Shown here in pieces: positions 30,425 through 40,980 of a stretch of DNA of 64,000 nucleotides. A program made the position numbers and the translations under genes. The DNA is from Macrococcus epidermidis (GTDB taxonomy: Bacteria; Bacillota; Bacilli; Staphylococcales; Staphylococcaceae), in the NCBI RefSeq assembly GCF_003259695.1, contig NZ_PZJH01000002.1:150090-214089 (forward strand), given 5' to 3'. The notes beneath the pieces were generated by a model, which saw only the letters and a program-made list of their open reading frames with translations, was not told the origin of the DNA and ran no database searches. Position 1 is the stretch's first letter, and each line of letters opens with the position of its first letter.

Positions 30425-31744
30425 ATGAAAAAATTTGCTGCAAAAAATTTAGCGAAAGCTGCACGACGTTTAAGCATTATGGCAGGTAAACGCGGAACAG
30501 ATTTGCCAGGTCAGGTTGCGCGTAAAATTGATCCGCAAATATTAAAGAAACTAAGTGCCGAAGTTGATGAAGTGGTCTTTATTTCAGGAACAAACGGGAA
30601 GACGACGACAAGTAATTTAATCGGACATACATTGAAACAAAATAATATTAGCATTATTCATAATACAGAAGGTGCCAATATGGCTGCTGGTATTACATCA
30701 AGTTTCATCGTACAATCTTCAAAAGATACAAAATTAGCGATTATTGAGATCGATGAAGGCTCTATTCCACGTGTACTAAAAGAAATGACTCCGACAAAGA
30801 TGGTGTTTACGAATTTCTTCCGTGATCAGATGGATCGTTTTGGTGAAATAGATATATTAGTCGATAGAATCGCTGAAAACATAAAAGGACGAGGGATAGA
30901 ACTCATCTTAAATGCAGATGATCCGTTTGTTTCACGTTTAAAGATTGCGAGTAATAAAGTGACATATTATGGTATGAAAAATCATATTCATAACTTTGAA
31001 GAAAGTTCAATGATTGAAAGTAAATACTGTCCAAATTGCGGTAAAATGCTCCATTATGATTGGATTCATTATAATCAGATTGGACATTATTCTTGTACGT
31101 GTGGCTTTAATAGAAATACACCGAAATATGAAGTAGAAGCATTAACTGAGACACCATTCTTAAATCCAACGATTAACGGACATACATTTAATATGAAGAT
31201 TGCAGGCGACTTTAATGTCTTCAATATCATTGCAGCATACGCAGTTTTACGTGAACTCGGATTAAATGACAAATCGATTGAAAAAGGATTTTTAACCTAC
31301 ACAAGCGATAATGGGCGTATGCAAAACTTCGAAAAAGGAAACAAACAAGCCATTATCAATTTAGCGAAGAACCCAGCTGGATTGAATGCAAGCTTATCCG
31401 TCGGTGAAAAAATTGAAGGTGAGAAATCCTATCTAATCGCATTAAATGATAATGGTGCAGATGGACGAGACATTTCGTGGATTTGGGATGCTGATTTTGA
31501 AAAGTTAGCACGTCAAAATATACCTTATATTATGTGTACAGGAAATAGAGCTGAAGAGATTGCATTGCGATTGAAGTATGCTGAAATTGGTGCTGAAATT
31601 TATGTGAATCAAAATATAAAGGAAGCGACACATACAATACTAAAACGACCTGAGTACACAGTATGTATTCCAAACTATACATCTTTAGAACCGATGCATC
31701 AGGCATTAAATCAATTCTTTGAAGGAGGTAAAGGAAATGAATAG
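30425..31744 (+). CDS. murT: Lipid II isoglutaminyl synthase, MurT subunit
   Basis: The 439-residue Mur-ligase-like subunit activates the D-glutamate alpha-carboxyl of lipid II for amidation. It has the ATP site [11 protein letters not shown] (residues about 58-68) and a MurT-specific Cys4 zinc ribbon ([12 protein letters not shown]...CTCGF, about 204-227). The C-terminal DUF1727 domain has [20 protein letters not shown] near 342. It pairs with gatD, which overlaps it by eight bases. In S. aureus this pair affects growth, lysozyme resistance and beta-lactam resistance. Confidence 0.95.
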   Translation: MKKFAAKNLAKAARRLSIMAGKRGTDLPGQVARKIDPQILKKLSAEVDEVVFISGTNGKTTTSNLIGHTLKQNNISIIHNTEGANMAAGITSSFIVQSSKDTKLAIIEIDEGSIPRVLKEMTPTKMVFTNFFRDQMDRFGEIDILVDRIAENIKGRGIELILNADDPFVSRLKIASNKVTYYGMKNHIHNFEESSMIESKYCPNCGKMLHYDWIHYNQIGHYSCTCGFNRNTPKYEVEALTETPFLNPTINGHTFNMKIAGDFNVFNIIAAYAVLRELGLNDKSIEKGFLTYTSDNGRMQNFEKGNKQAIINLAKNPAGLNASLSVGEKIEGEKSYLIALNDNGADGRDISWIWDADFEKLARQNIPYIMCTGNRAEEIALRLKYAEIGAEIYVNQNIKEATHTILKRPEYTVCIPNYTSLEPMHQALNQFFEGGKGNE

Positions 31745-32465
31745 AGCTATCGAAGTATTTCACTTTATGCCGGATAAGTTAAATTTATATGGTGATATCG
31801 GAAATATTATTGCTTTGAAACAACGTGCCAAATGGCGCGGACTGAAAGTGAATGTTACAGATATTAATACGACACAAGGCATTAAGATCAGCGATGCAGA
31901 TATATTGTTTATCGGTGGAGGGAGTGACCGTGAACAAAAGATTGCAACTGATGATTTGTTCCGTGTTAAAGATGATTTTAAAGCAGCAATTGAAGACGGT
32001 ATGCCAGCACTAACCATCTGTGGTGGTTATCAATTTTTAGGTGAAAAATATATTACGCCAGATGGCCAGGAATTAAAAGGGCTGCATATTTTAGATTTCT
32101 ATACTGAATCTAAGAAAGACCGTTTAACAGGAAATATCGTGATTGAATCTGAAACATTCGGTCAAATCGTTGGATTTGAAAATCATGGTGGGAGAACATA
32201 TCATGATTACAATACGTTAGGTCATGTTGTCAGTGGTTATGGTAATAACGACACAGATAAAAAAGAAGGCATTCATTACAAGAATTTATTAGGAACGTAT
32301 TTACACGGACCGATCTTACCGAAAAACCATGAGATTACTGATTATCTTCTGAAACAAGCTTGTGAACGTATCGGTATGGCATTTCCTGAAATGCGCCTCG
32401 ATAATAGTGTGGAAGAAGCGGCGAAACAAGTTATTGTAAAGCGATTAGTGGAAGACAAGAAATAA
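31737..32465 (+). CDS. gatD: Lipid II isoglutaminyl synthase, GatD glutaminase subunit
   Basis: The 242-residue class I glutamine amidotransferase (CobB/CobQ-like) supplies ammonia to MurT. The nucleophile Cys is in [10 protein letters not shown] near residue 94 and the catalytic His in [13 protein letters not shown] near 189. The start at 31737 is within murT, with GGAGGTAAAGG as ribosome site; the longer frame from 31719 would begin inside that site. A strong terminator follows. The pair amidates D-isoglutamate in the peptidoglycan stem. Confidence 0.95.
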   Translation: MNRAIEVFHFMPDKLNLYGDIGNIIALKQRAKWRGLKVNVTDINTTQGIKISDADILFIGGGSDREQKIATDDLFRVKDDFKAAIEDGMPALTICGGYQFLGEKYITPDGQELKGLHILDFYTESKKDRLTGNIVIESETFGQIVGFENHGGRTYHDYNTLGHVVSGYGNNDTDKKEGIHYKNLLGTYLHGPILPKNHEITDYLLKQACERIGMAFPEMRLDNSVEEAAKQVIVKRLVEDKK

Positions 32466-32480
32466 ATATGAAATTGTTAT

Positions 32481-32512
32481 GGGGCGATTCTGTTGGGGAA
32501 TCGCCCCGTTTA
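32481..32512 (+). terminator. murT-gatD terminator
   Basis: The perfect 10-bp stem GGGGCGATTC/GAATCGCCCC has a 7-base loop and is followed by GTTTAT. A second, imperfect GGGCCGATTC/GAACCGCCC hairpin lies at 32522-32548. Confidence 0.8.
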
Positions 32513-32580
32513 TATTGATTTGGGCCGATTCATAGAGAGAACCGCCCAACAATCTTGTGACAAATTATCAAACTCTTTTA

Positions 32581-32616
32581 AAGATGTATTTAAAATATAT
32601 CTTTTAGGTGTATAAT
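32581..32616 (+). promoter_or_regulatory. NsrR-like palindrome and promoter of the radical SAM-scdA pair
   Basis: Positions 32581-32603 form an 11-1-11 inverted repeat, AAGATGTATTT-A-AAATATATCTT, with 10 of 11 arm positions complementary. Layout and sequence fit the NsrR nitric-oxide repressor consensus (AAGATG-type arms around an A/T centre). A perfect -10 TATAAT is at 32611-32616, so the palindrome covers the -35 region. No nsrR gene is in the window; regulator identity is inferred. Confidence 0.55.
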
Positions 32617-32644
32617 CGACTTATAAGTTCGGGGAGGGATTTGT

Positions 32645-33778
32645 TTGATAGATTATAACGAGAAACCATTTATCGTCATCTGGGAAGTAACACGTGCTTG
32701 TGAGCTACATTGCCTACATTGCAGAGCTGAAGCACAAATTAATCGCAATCCATATGAGCTAACGACGGATGAGGGTAAAGCATTGATTGATGATATTGCA
32801 CAGATGAACGGACCGATGCTTGTATTTACCGGTGGCGATCCTTTGATGAGAGAAGATATTTTCGAATTGTCAGCTTATGCAGTTGAAAAAGGTGTTCGCG
32901 TTTCTATGACACCGAGTGCCACTCCAAATGTCACAAAAGAAAATATGCAGCGTGCAAAAGATGTCGGTTTATCTCGTTGGGCATTCAGTATAGATGGACC
33001 GAATAAACAAATCCACGATCATTTCCGAGGTACAGAAGGTAGCTTTGATTTAACGATGAACGCAATTCAATATTTAAAAGAATTAAAGATGCCATTACAA
33101 ATTAATACGGTGATTAGTCGCTATAATATTGATTATTTAGAAGAGATGGCTCAGATGGTTGAAGATTTAGGTTGTGTACTTTGGTCAGTTTTTTTCTTAG
33201 TTCCTACGGGTCGAGGAAAAGAAAGTGATATGGTCACCCCAGCACAACATGAAGAAGTATTTCGTTTCTTAAATAAATTACGTAAGACAGCTTCATTTGG
33301 CATTAAGACAACTTCTGCACAACATTATCGACGCGTCGTGCTTCAGGAACAGATTCGTGAAATGAAAAAATCTGGGACGTTTGATGCAATTAAATATGAA
33401 GACAGTTTAACAACGATGGATATCAATACAATTGATGGATTAGGTCGTGCCCCTAAAGGTGTCAATGATGGTAATGGCTTTGTATTTGTATCACATTTAG
33501 GACACGTTTATCCGAGTGGCCTGCTTCCTGTTTCATGTGGAAACATTCGACAAAAACCACTCAGTGATATATACGTAAACGCACCAATATTACAAAACTT
33601 ACGTAACCCTGATCTATTCAAAGGTAAATGTGGCATGTGTGAATTCAGATATGTATGTGGGGGTTCAAGAAGTCGTGCATACGCCGTAACAGGAGATTTA
33701 ATGGAATCGGAGCCTTTCTGTGTATATCAACCTAAAGCCTGGATACAACATCAAAGAAAGCTGAAAGCAGTTAATTAA
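32645..33778 (+). CDS. Radical SAM/SPASM domain protein (TIGR04053/AhbD-like)
   Basis: The 377-residue radical SAM enzyme has the cluster motif CELHCLHC (residues about 14-21) and a GGDP motif near 63. A C-terminal SPASM-type auxiliary cluster region (CGNIRQKPLSDIY, then CGMCEFRYVCGGSRSRAYA and FCVYQP) would bind further Fe-S clusters. It resembles the TIGR04053 and heme-related AhbD/NirJ groups, but the substrate is unknown. The start is TTG at 32645, six bases after GGGGAGGG. Pairing with scdA and an NsrR-like site suggests a role under nitrosative or low-oxygen stress. Confidence 0.8.
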   Translation: MIDYNEKPFIVIWEVTRACELHCLHCRAEAQINRNPYELTTDEGKALIDDIAQMNGPMLVFTGGDPLMREDIFELSAYAVEKGVRVSMTPSATPNVTKENMQRAKDVGLSRWAFSIDGPNKQIHDHFRGTEGSFDLTMNAIQYLKELKMPLQINTVISRYNIDYLEEMAQMVEDLGCVLWSVFFLVPTGRGKESDMVTPAQHEEVFRFLNKLRKTASFGIKTTSAQHYRRVVLQEQIREMKKSGTFDAIKYEDSLTTMDINTIDGLGRAPKGVNDGNGFVFVSHLGHVYPSGLLPVSCGNIRQKPLSDIYVNAPILQNLRNPDLFKGKCGMCEFRYVCGGSRSRAYAVTGDLMESEPFCVYQPKAWIQHQRKLKAVN

Positions 33779-33845
33779 AAGAAGTAAAAATGCTTATATA
33801 AAATGAATCAATAAAAAAATTTAAAATTAATCGGAGGAAAAAAAC

Positions 33846-34523
33846 ATGATCACTAAAGAAATGCTCGTTTCAGATATCGTAAAACAATCGCCTAAATCAG
33901 CAGATATTTTTAGAAGTAACCGTATCGATTTCTGCTGTGGGGGTAATATTCCGTTATCAGAGGCTATCAACGAAAAAAGTAAGCCACTTGATGCATTGTT
34001 AGAAGAAATTAACGCTTTAGATAATGGTAGTGATGGAACGATTGATGTACAGTATTTAGATAATGCAGCGCTTATCAATTACATTCAAAATAAATATCAT
34101 AAACCACTTGCAGAAGAATTTAAGAACTTAATGCCTTATGTAACGAAAGTAGCAAAAGTGCATGGTGAACGTCATCCACATCTAATAGAACTAAAAGAAC
34201 TCACACTGAAGCTACGTGATGAATTATTAGATCACACTAAAGATGAAGATGAGAATGTATTTCCACTTGTCATCGAATATACAAACAATCCGACAGAAGA
34301 TTTAAAGACTAAACTTGCACCTCATATTGCTGAACTTGAAACAGAACATGACGGTGCAGGTAATATTTTAAAACGCATGCGTGAAATGACGTCCGACTTT
34401 ACACCACCGATGGATGCTTGTGGTACATTTAGAGTTGTATACCAACGTTTAGCAATGCTTGAACGTGATACTTTCCAACATGTACATCTGGAAAATAACG
34501 TATTGTTTGAAAGAATTAAATAG
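33846..34523 (+). CDS. scdA: Iron-sulfur cluster repair di-iron protein ScdA (RIC/YtfE)
   Basis: The 225-residue RIC protein repairs Fe-S clusters damaged by nitric oxide or peroxide. An N-terminal ScdA_N domain holds the conserved RSNRIDFCCGGN (residues about 22-33). A hemerythrin-like domain (about 80-225) supplies di-iron ligands in KVHGERHPHL, LLDHTKDEDENVFP, ELETEHDGAG and FQHVHLENNVLFER. The ribosome site is CGGAGG. It follows the radical SAM gene by 67 bases with no terminator between them, so co-transcription is likely. Confidence 0.94.
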   Translation: MITKEMLVSDIVKQSPKSADIFRSNRIDFCCGGNIPLSEAINEKSKPLDALLEEINALDNGSDGTIDVQYLDNAALINYIQNKYHKPLAEEFKNLMPYVTKVAKVHGERHPHLIELKELTLKLRDELLDHTKDEDENVFPLVIEYTNNPTEDLKTKLAPHIAELETEHDGAGNILKRMREMTSDFTPPMDACGTFRVVYQRLAMLERDTFQHVHLENNVLFERIK

Positions 34524-34530
34524 ATAATCA

Positions 34531-34574
34531 AATAAAAAGAAACAAGTCGTAATTAGACTTGTTTCTTTTTATTT
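34531..34574. terminator. Bidirectional terminator scdA/ArAE transporter
   Basis: A long perfect stem of about 19 bp (AAATAAAAAGAAACAAGTC and its complement) has a 7-base loop. The converging transporter gene ends inside it. Confidence 0.9.
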
Positions 34575-35548
34575 GGATGATCAGCAAGTAATCTATTGAT
34601 CATCAGCAGTTCATAAATGTAATGACTTTTCATTTGATTATCATCAAATTCAGTTAAATGCTTCACGCTATTTTTAAGTAAACTCAGCGATGATTTGTCT
34701 GGATGGTAAGTGCGATCTTTACCGAATGATTCAAATGCTTTCATAAGTTCATTGAGTGCTTTCTTTTCTTCTATTGTCATTTCAAAGGTCGTCCCATTTG
34801 GAATGAGTATCATATGATTAATATGCAGCTGAATGAGACGGTTAACATCAAGTCGATGACGTAACTTAGTCAATTCGTACTCAATTTCTAAATTTTTATG
34901 AAAATGCAATTCCTCTTTTTCATATGCCAGTAAAGTATCAATCTTTGCGATTAATTTATTTGTTTGCTCCATCATCGGCAAAGTGCCGCTTAAATCAGCA
35001 AGGTTAGCATTGATTTCAGTCGAACGCCTTACAAGCATCGCCATTAACTTTGATTCCAATATATCCATAAGACTCGCGATCTGCGTATGATACTTTGGTG
35101 GTAATACAAAGAAATTGACGACAGTAGCTGTTGTTAAACCGATAGTTGTCGTTGCTAGTCTTGAAAAGAAGTTAAATGCAAAATCCTGATGAATATTAGG
35201 CACCATAGCTACTGCAGTAAGACTGGCAACAAGCATGCCATCATATAACTTAAGTTTATAGCAAACAAACAAAGTCAGTGTTGCCGCAATACTATAACTT
35301 AACGCACTATCTCCTAAAAAGTATGTACTCATTACAGCGATAAATGCCCCGAGTATAGAAGCAGGAAATCTGATAAAAGCTTTCTTCAAAGAAGCGCGTG
35401 CTGTCGGTTCTATCGATACGATTGAAGTAATTACAGCAAATATCGGTGGTAAATTAAAAAATTGACATATTACTGCAGTTAAAAAGGTTGCAAGCCCGGT
35501 TTTAATCGTGCGGGCACCGATTAATTTTTTCGTCCATTTTATTTTCAT
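34553..35548 (-). CDS. ArAE_1/DUF939 aromatic acid exporter-like membrane protein, copy 1
   Basis: This 331-residue membrane protein of the FUSC/ArAE (DUF939, YqjA) family has five to six N-terminal helices (about residues 1-150) and a cytoplasmic helical C-terminal half. The opening KLIGARTIKTGLATFLTAVI resembles that of a second family member at 58463-59548 (LGARIFKTGIAIIISLF). The start at 35548 is preferred because the paralogue also begins just before this block; an upstream extension to 35644 looks non-coding. Transport substrate is unproven for this group. Confidence 0.8.
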   Translation of the reverse strand: MKIKWTKKLIGARTIKTGLATFLTAVICQFFNLPPIFAVITSIVSIEPTARASLKKAFIRFPASILGAFIAVMSTYFLGDSALSYSIAATLTLFVCYKLKLYDGMLVASLTAVAMVPNIHQDFAFNFFSRLATTTIGLTTATVVNFFVLPPKYHTQIASLMDILESKLMAMLVRRSTEINANLADLSGTLPMMEQTNKLIAKIDTLLAYEKEELHFHKNLEIEYELTKLRHRLDVNRLIQLHINHMILIPNGTTFEMTIEEKKALNELMKAFESFGKDRTYHPDKSSLSLLKNSVKHLTEFDDNQMKSHYIYELLMINRLLADHPNKKKQV

Positions 35549-35697
35549 TTCATCATTCCAATTTTTAAAAGTAGTATACTGCATAATCTTTGTTATAATA
35601 AACAGTGACGAATATATGATATGGTTATTAATCAAATTAATCAATACCTTCGTATGAAATTAATCGATATTTACGCATATCATATGCATAAATTTAA

Positions 35698-36471
<774 letters not shown>

Positions 36472-36500
36472 TCATACTACTTTAGTTGTAGTCAATAATC

Positions 36501-36538
36501 ATTCCACAGACGCTTATATGTTTGTGGAATTTTTTTTA
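36501..36538 (+). terminator. map terminator
   Basis: The stem ATTCCACA/TGTGGAAT with a 14-base loop is followed by eight T residues. Confidence 0.85.
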
Positions 36539-36567
36539 TAATGGTGATACTACGGAACGAATGGGGT

Positions 36568-36924
36568 ATGAATATGCAAAAGATAAAACATTACTTAAAC
36601 AATACTGTCAAAGCCTGCGTTCAGAACTTTATGTATTTTAGGACAGCTTCAGCTTATAAACGTCTAGCTGATATCAATGGATTAAAAAATATAAAACAAA
36701 ATGAAATGATGCAGTTAACATCTGAAAAGGAACAATTACAATCTGTACTTGAAACATATGAAATTAAACCGACAGAACATTTAAAGAACAATCGTCAACC
36801 TTTGATCAATAAACTTAATACGATTGATAATGATATTGATGAAATTGAATCATTACTGTTAAACTTAGAAGAAGAAAAAAGAAATATACAATATGAAATA
36901 TTATTATTATCCAATGTAAAATAA
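36568..36924 (+). CDS. vraU: Coiled-coil protein heading the vra operon (VraU-like)
   Basis: The 118-residue soluble protein is mostly heptad-like helix (residues about 25-115: NEMMQLTSEKEQLQSVLETY, then NTIDNDIDEIESLLLNLEEE). Position directly upstream of the LiaF-, VraS- and VraR-type genes matches VraU of S. aureus, a gene without an assigned activity. The start at 36568 is favoured by the GGGGT upstream; ATG at 36541 would overlap the map terminator. The name is by position and size, not by strong motif. Confidence 0.7.
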   Translation: MNMQKIKHYLNNTVKACVQNFMYFRTASAYKRLADINGLKNIKQNEMMQLTSEKEQLQSVLETYEIKPTEHLKNNRQPLINKLNTIDNDIDEIESLLLNLEEEKRNIQYEILLLSNVK

Positions 36925-36939
36925 AGAGGAAGTGTATAT

Positions 36940-37635
36940 GTGAAACAAATTGTTAGTTCAGAGTTATTAATCATCTTTTTTACATTGATACTGTTATCGA
37001 ACCTGTATTACATATTCTTTGTTAAAATTGGGATGCTGCTTGTTATTGTTGTAGCAATTGCACTGATTTACTTAAGCCAGAACATGAAAGAAAATCTGCG
37101 CGGGCTTATCATTTTGTGGATTGGATTAATCATGTTGATGTTTGGTTTACTATCTAATCCATATACTTTAATCGTCTTGTTTAGTTTCATTATTATCGTT
37201 GCAATCAGATATATTATCTATAAACGTCAACCGATGAAAGTCATCCAGACAGAAAATAATAAGATGATCATCAATAAACAATCTTTGTTTAGCTTTCAGT
37301 CAACACCAGACAGAGTGTATAAATTTGAAGATATCAATCTGCAACATGCGATTGGTGATTTAAATATTGATTTAAGTCAGGCAGCAAATCTAAAAGAGAT
37401 TAATATTGTAGTTGTGCGCAATATGATTGGTAAAACGACTATTACTGTACCTTATCACTACCAGGTAAAAGTGGATTATACAACGATGTATGGCCAACTT
37501 AATATTCAGGATGCGTATACTAAGAAGGCACGAAATGAACGTTTGACTTACGAATCAGATGCATATCCTAATAAAGTAGTGATCAAACTTTTTGTATCAT
37601 CAATCGTCGGAGATTTAGAGGTGCAGTACCGATGA
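36940..37635 (+). CDS. vraT: LiaF/VraT-type membrane regulator
   Basis: The 231-residue protein has four hydrophobic segments in its first 100 residues and a C-terminal LiaF-like beta domain ([48 protein letters not shown]). In S. aureus VraT works with VraS and VraR to sense cell-wall damage. The start is GTG at 36940 after AAAGAGGAAG. The stop overlaps the vraS start (ATGA), showing translational coupling. Confidence 0.92.
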   Translation: MKQIVSSELLIIFFTLILLSNLYYIFFVKIGMLLVIVVAIALIYLSQNMKENLRGLIILWIGLIMLMFGLLSNPYTLIVLFSFIIIVAIRYIIYKRQPMKVIQTENNKMIINKQSLFSFQSTPDRVYKFEDINLQHAIGDLNIDLSQAANLKEINIVVVRNMIGKTTITVPYHYQVKVDYTTMYGQLNIQDAYTKKARNERLTYESDAYPNKVVIKLFVSSIVGDLEVQYR

Positions 37636-38654
37636 ATAACTATACGAGAATGATTGGTTCTTTATTGATACTTACTTATAGTCTTGCCGTAATATTTTTC
37701 GTGCTTGACCGTATTTTTGTAAATATCATCTATTTTCAAGGTATGTTTTACACACAGATCGTTGGCGTTCCGGCTATACTTTTTTTAAATGTGATCGTAA
37801 TACTCGCCTGTATTATTATGGGTTCGATACTTGCATATCGCCAAAATGAGCAGTACTCAGATATTCAGGAAATGATATCGCGGCTTGGTGACGGAGAGAA
37901 GATTACACTGGATAATTTAAATCAAGATTTAGAAGTTATTGAAATCATGAAAACTTTAGAACATGTAAGTACAATCATCGAAGACGTTAAACGTCAAAAT
38001 CAGCTTGTAATCAATGATGTTCATACATTAAACGAAGAGACGGTGAAGCAAATTGTAGAAGAGGAGCGTCAGCGACTTGCAAGAGAATTACATGACTCGG
38101 TAAGTCAGCAGCTTTTTGCGGCAAGCATGATGCTATCTGCTTTAAAATCAGCAAATCATGCTGAACAGGTAAGCAAACAACTTAATCTATTAGAGAAAAT
38201 GCTCCATGAGTCACAATTAGAAATGAGAGCGTTGCTATTACATTTAAGACCCGTCGGTTTAAAAAACAAAACGTTAGAACAAGGATTAATACAGCTTATT
38301 AAAGAATTGAAACAAAAGATACCATTAAATATCAACGCGGATATTGAAGAGATTAAACTTGAAAAAGGTGTAGAAGATCATCTTTTTCGAATTGCTCAGG
38401 AATCAATATCCAATACGTTACGACATGCTAAAGCAGAGCATATTACGATTGAATTATTTAAAACGGGTAACCGTGTTATATTGAGAGTGACAGATGATGG
38501 TCTAGGCTTTGATATTAATCAAATAGATGATACAAGATACGGTTTACATACGATGAAAGAAAGAGCCTTAGAGATTGGTGGTACTTGTCATGTTATTTCA
38601 GCACCACAGTCAGGCACTCGCATAGAAGTAAAAGTCCCAATCAAGGAGGAATAA
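37632..38654 (+). CDS. vraS: Sensor histidine kinase VraS (LiaS family)
   Basis: The 340-residue HisKA_3 kinase has two N-terminal transmembrane helices (about 12-32 and 45-68). The phosphoacceptor His is in [17 protein letters not shown] near residue 156, and the N box [13 protein letters not shown] and G box VTDDGLGFD are near 257-293. It has almost no extracellular loop, as in other LiaS/VraS intramembrane-sensing kinases. It signals beta-lactam or glycopeptide damage to VraR. It overlaps vraT by four bases and is one base from vraR. Confidence 0.94.
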   Translation: MNNYTRMIGSLLILTYSLAVIFFVLDRIFVNIIYFQGMFYTQIVGVPAILFLNVIVILACIIMGSILAYRQNEQYSDIQEMISRLGDGEKITLDNLNQDLEVIEIMKTLEHVSTIIEDVKRQNQLVINDVHTLNEETVKQIVEEERQRLARELHDSVSQQLFAASMMLSALKSANHAEQVSKQLNLLEKMLHESQLEMRALLLHLRPVGLKNKTLEQGLIQLIKELKQKIPLNINADIEEIKLEKGVEDHLFRIAQESISNTLRHAKAEHITIELFKTGNRVILRVTDDGLGFDINQIDDTRYGLHTMKERALEIGGTCHVISAPQSGTRIEVKVPIKEE

Positions 38655-38655
38655 C

Positions 38656-39279
38656 ATGCGCATTTTATTTGTAGATGACCATGAAATGGTTAGAATCGGT
38701 ATTTCAAGTTATTTATCAATGCAGGAGCATATCGAAATTGTTGGAGAAGCGAGTAACGGCAAAGAAGGGATTGAAAAGACCTTAACGCTGTCTCCCGATA
38801 TTGTATTGATGGACATGGTAATGGATGAAATGGATGGCATTGAAGCAACCATGCAAATTAAAGCCAGGATGCCTGAAGTAAAAGTGATTATGTTGACAAG
38901 TTTTATCGAAGACAAGGAAGTTTATCGCGCTTTAGATGCTGGTGTAGACAGTTATATTCTTAAAACAAGCAGCGCTGAAGAAATTCGTGATGCGATATAT
39001 AAAACTTATGCCGGTGAATCTGTATTTGAAAAAGAAGTAATGGCGAAGATGAGATATCGTCTGAATCAAAAAGCTGAACTGCATGAAATGCTTACTGAAC
39101 GAGAAAAAGAGATTCTTTTACTCATTGCAAAAGGTTATTCTAATCAGGAAATTGCTGATGCAAGCCATATTACAATTAAAACAGTTAAGACGCATGTGAG
39201 TAATATTTTGAGTAAATTAGAAGTACAGGATAGAACACAGGCAGTCATCTATGCATTTCAGCATGATTTAATTGAATAA
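38656..39279 (+). CDS. vraR: Response regulator VraR (LiaR family)
   Basis: The 207-residue NarL/LuxR-type regulator has a receiver domain ([12 protein letters not shown] at the N terminus, phospho-Asp in [17 protein letters not shown] near residue 55, Lys in [11 protein letters not shown] near 104). A helix-turn-helix domain follows ([20 protein letters not shown] to [10 protein letters not shown], about 140-190). It activates the cell-wall stress stimulon in S. aureus. It is the last gene of vraU-T-S-R, with AAGGAGGAATAAC as ribosome site. Confidence 0.95.
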   Translation: MRILFVDDHEMVRIGISSYLSMQEHIEIVGEASNGKEGIEKTLTLSPDIVLMDMVMDEMDGIEATMQIKARMPEVKVIMLTSFIEDKEVYRALDAGVDSYILKTSSAEEIRDAIYKTYAGESVFEKEVMAKMRYRLNQKAELHEMLTEREKEILLLIAKGYSNQEIADASHITIKTVKTHVSNILSKLEVQDRTQAVIYAFQHDLIE

Positions 39280-39280
39280 A

Positions 39281-39320
39281 AGAAGAGTGAAATGCTGTAA
39301 TTAGCATTTCACTCTTTTTT
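39281..39320. terminator. Bidirectional terminator vraR/carbonic anhydrase
   Basis: The perfect 14-bp stem AAGAGTGAAATGCT/AGCATTTCACTCTT has a 6-base loop and a T tract on the right. Confidence 0.9.
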
Positions 39321-39326
39321 AAAAGG

Positions 39327-39899
39327 TTATTTTTCTACATGATCATATCCATTAACAAGTAATTCTACTTCACCTGTATGCGGTTCGATTACGAGGCCGT
39401 GCACAGGTACTGAGCGATCGAATAGTGGGTGGTTGTATACGAGTTTAACGTTTTCTTGGACGTTTTCATAAACATCGTTAAATCCACCAAGGAAGTGATC
39501 GACATCAATACCAGAATGAATGATAGTATCCATCACTTCTTGTTTGATACCGCGATCTTTCATCGTTGATTTTACTTTTTCAACGTCAAGGGCGCCCATA
39601 CCACAATCTTTATGACCCATAATAATGATTTCTTCAGCACCTAATGCATAGATACCGACAAGTAAGCTACGCATTGTAGATCCATAAGGATGAGTAATTG
39701 TAGCACCGGCATTTTTAACAGTCTTAACATCACCATTTTTTAAGCCAAGTGCTTTAGTAGATAACTCCTGTAATCTTGTATCCATACACGTTAACAATAC
39801 AGCTTTCATAGCAGGGACTTTAGAAGTCACATACTGCTCATAATCTTTGTTCTCTACAAAATTTTTGTTGTATTCAAGCATACTAGATAATAAAGTCAA
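39327..39899 (-). CDS. Beta-class carbonic anhydrase
   Basis: The 190-residue enzyme interconverts CO2 and bicarbonate. Zinc ligands are Cys in VLLTCMDTRLQ near residue 32, and His and Cys in IMGHKDCGMGAL near 86-89; the Asp-Arg dyad is in CMDTR. The start is set at TTG 39899, with AGAGGG seven bases upstream and the start reading (M)TLLSSMLEYNKNFVENKDY, as in staphylococcal homologues. The longer frame to 39947 would overlap the upstream gene's end. Bicarbonate supply for fatty acid and nucleotide synthesis is the expected role. Confidence 0.9.
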   Translation of the reverse strand: MTLLSSMLEYNKNFVENKDYEQYVTSKVPAMKAVLLTCMDTRLQELSTKALGLKNGDVKTVKNAGATITHPYGSTMRSLLVGIYALGAEEIIIMGHKDCGMGALDVEKVKSTMKDRGIKQEVMDTIIHSGIDVDHFLGGFNDVYENVQENVKLVYNHPLFDRSVPVHGLVIEPHTGEVELLVNGYDHVEK

Positions 39900-39918
39900 T
39901 GTAATCCCTCTTTCACTA

Positions 39919-40947
39919 TTATTGCTGAGATGATAATTTCTTCTCATGTATTATAGCATTAATTTGAGCTCCGATAATAATGATAAATCCAGTTAAATAT
40001 AACCATAACATTAAGACGATAACCCCTCCGATACTACCGTATGTTTTAGAGTAGTTACCAAAGTTACTTACATAATAACCGAATAAGAAACTTGCGCCAA
40101 TCCATGCAATTGTCGCAAATAATGCACCTGGAATTACAGATTTAAACTTTAATTTTACATTTGGTGCAATTGCATAAAGTGTTACAAACACGATAAATGT
40201 AATGATTAATGGAAGTACTACTTTAATTAAAGAGAAAACCCATTTAAATTGCGATTCTAAACCGAACTGACCGAATAAATAGTTACCGATTTGTTCACCG
40301 AATACTGGTAATGCAAGCGCAATACCAAATACAACAACCATAACTAGAGTAAATAATACACTTAATAATTTAGCAACGATTGGATTACGCGCATCTTCAA
40401 CTTCATATGATACATTGAAAGCATTCATTAACGCAGTCATTCCGTTAGATGCTGACCATAGTGCAGCGATTAAACCGAATGATAGTAAGCCGCCGTTTGC
40501 ATTTTTCATGACATCAGTAACAACTTCTGTAATCATCTTTGAAGTTTCTCCTGGTGCGTTCTTTGCAATCATATTAGTGATAGTATCAGGAGATACATTA
40601 AATAACGGTATTAATGTTAATAAGAAGATTAACATTGGGAATAAAGACAGTAAGAAATAGTAAGCAAGTTGTGCTGATAAACCAGCAGCGTCATCTTTAC
40701 CAATTCTAAATAATAATTTGTTTAAGAAATTACCGTCATGCTTATACTTTGCAGGCTTGTTGATTTTAGAAACATACAATGTCTCATTTTCTTTTTTTGC
40801 TTGTTTTGATTTAAAACGTTGACTGTTTACATAATACTCATCTTTGTTCGACAATTTGTTTTTCTCTTCAGCCTCCAAATTATTAGACTCAGGACCTTTA
40901 GCGGCCTGAGTCAGAAATTTAGAGGTGCTTTTTTTAGCTTTCGACAT
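39919..40947 (-). CDS. YihY/BrkB family membrane protein
   Basis: The 342-residue protein has a charged Lys-rich N-terminal stretch (about 1-75) and then six membrane helices of the YihY/BrkB family (once misnamed RNase BN). Typical blocks are FRIGKDDAAGLSAQLAYYFL, FGLIAALWSASNGMTALMNA and GSIGGVIVLMLWLYLTGFII. Its activity is unknown. The end of its frame lies 20 bases upstream of the carbonic anhydrase start, so the two may share a transcript. A YtxH-like gene precedes it. Confidence 0.9.
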   Translation of the reverse strand: MSKAKKSTSKFLTQAAKGPESNNLEAEEKNKLSNKDEYYVNSQRFKSKQAKKENETLYVSKINKPAKYKHDGNFLNKLLFRIGKDDAAGLSAQLAYYFLLSLFPMLIFLLTLIPLFNVSPDTITNMIAKNAPGETSKMITEVVTDVMKNANGGLLSFGLIAALWSASNGMTALMNAFNVSYEVEDARNPIVAKLLSVLFTLVMVVVFGIALALPVFGEQIGNYLFGQFGLESQFKWVFSLIKVVLPLIITFIVFVTLYAIAPNVKLKFKSVIPGALFATIAWIGASFLFGYYVSNFGNYSKTYGSIGGVIVLMLWLYLTGFIIIIGAQINAIIHEKKLSSQQ

Positions 40948-40980
40948 ATTTCCACCTCATTATTAAATTGATTTAAGCAA

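Noticed and set aside
32555..32572. FNR/Rex-like half sites (TTGTGACAAATTATCAAA)
   Set aside because: Only one half fits either consensus; the NsrR-like palindrome just downstream is far stronger.
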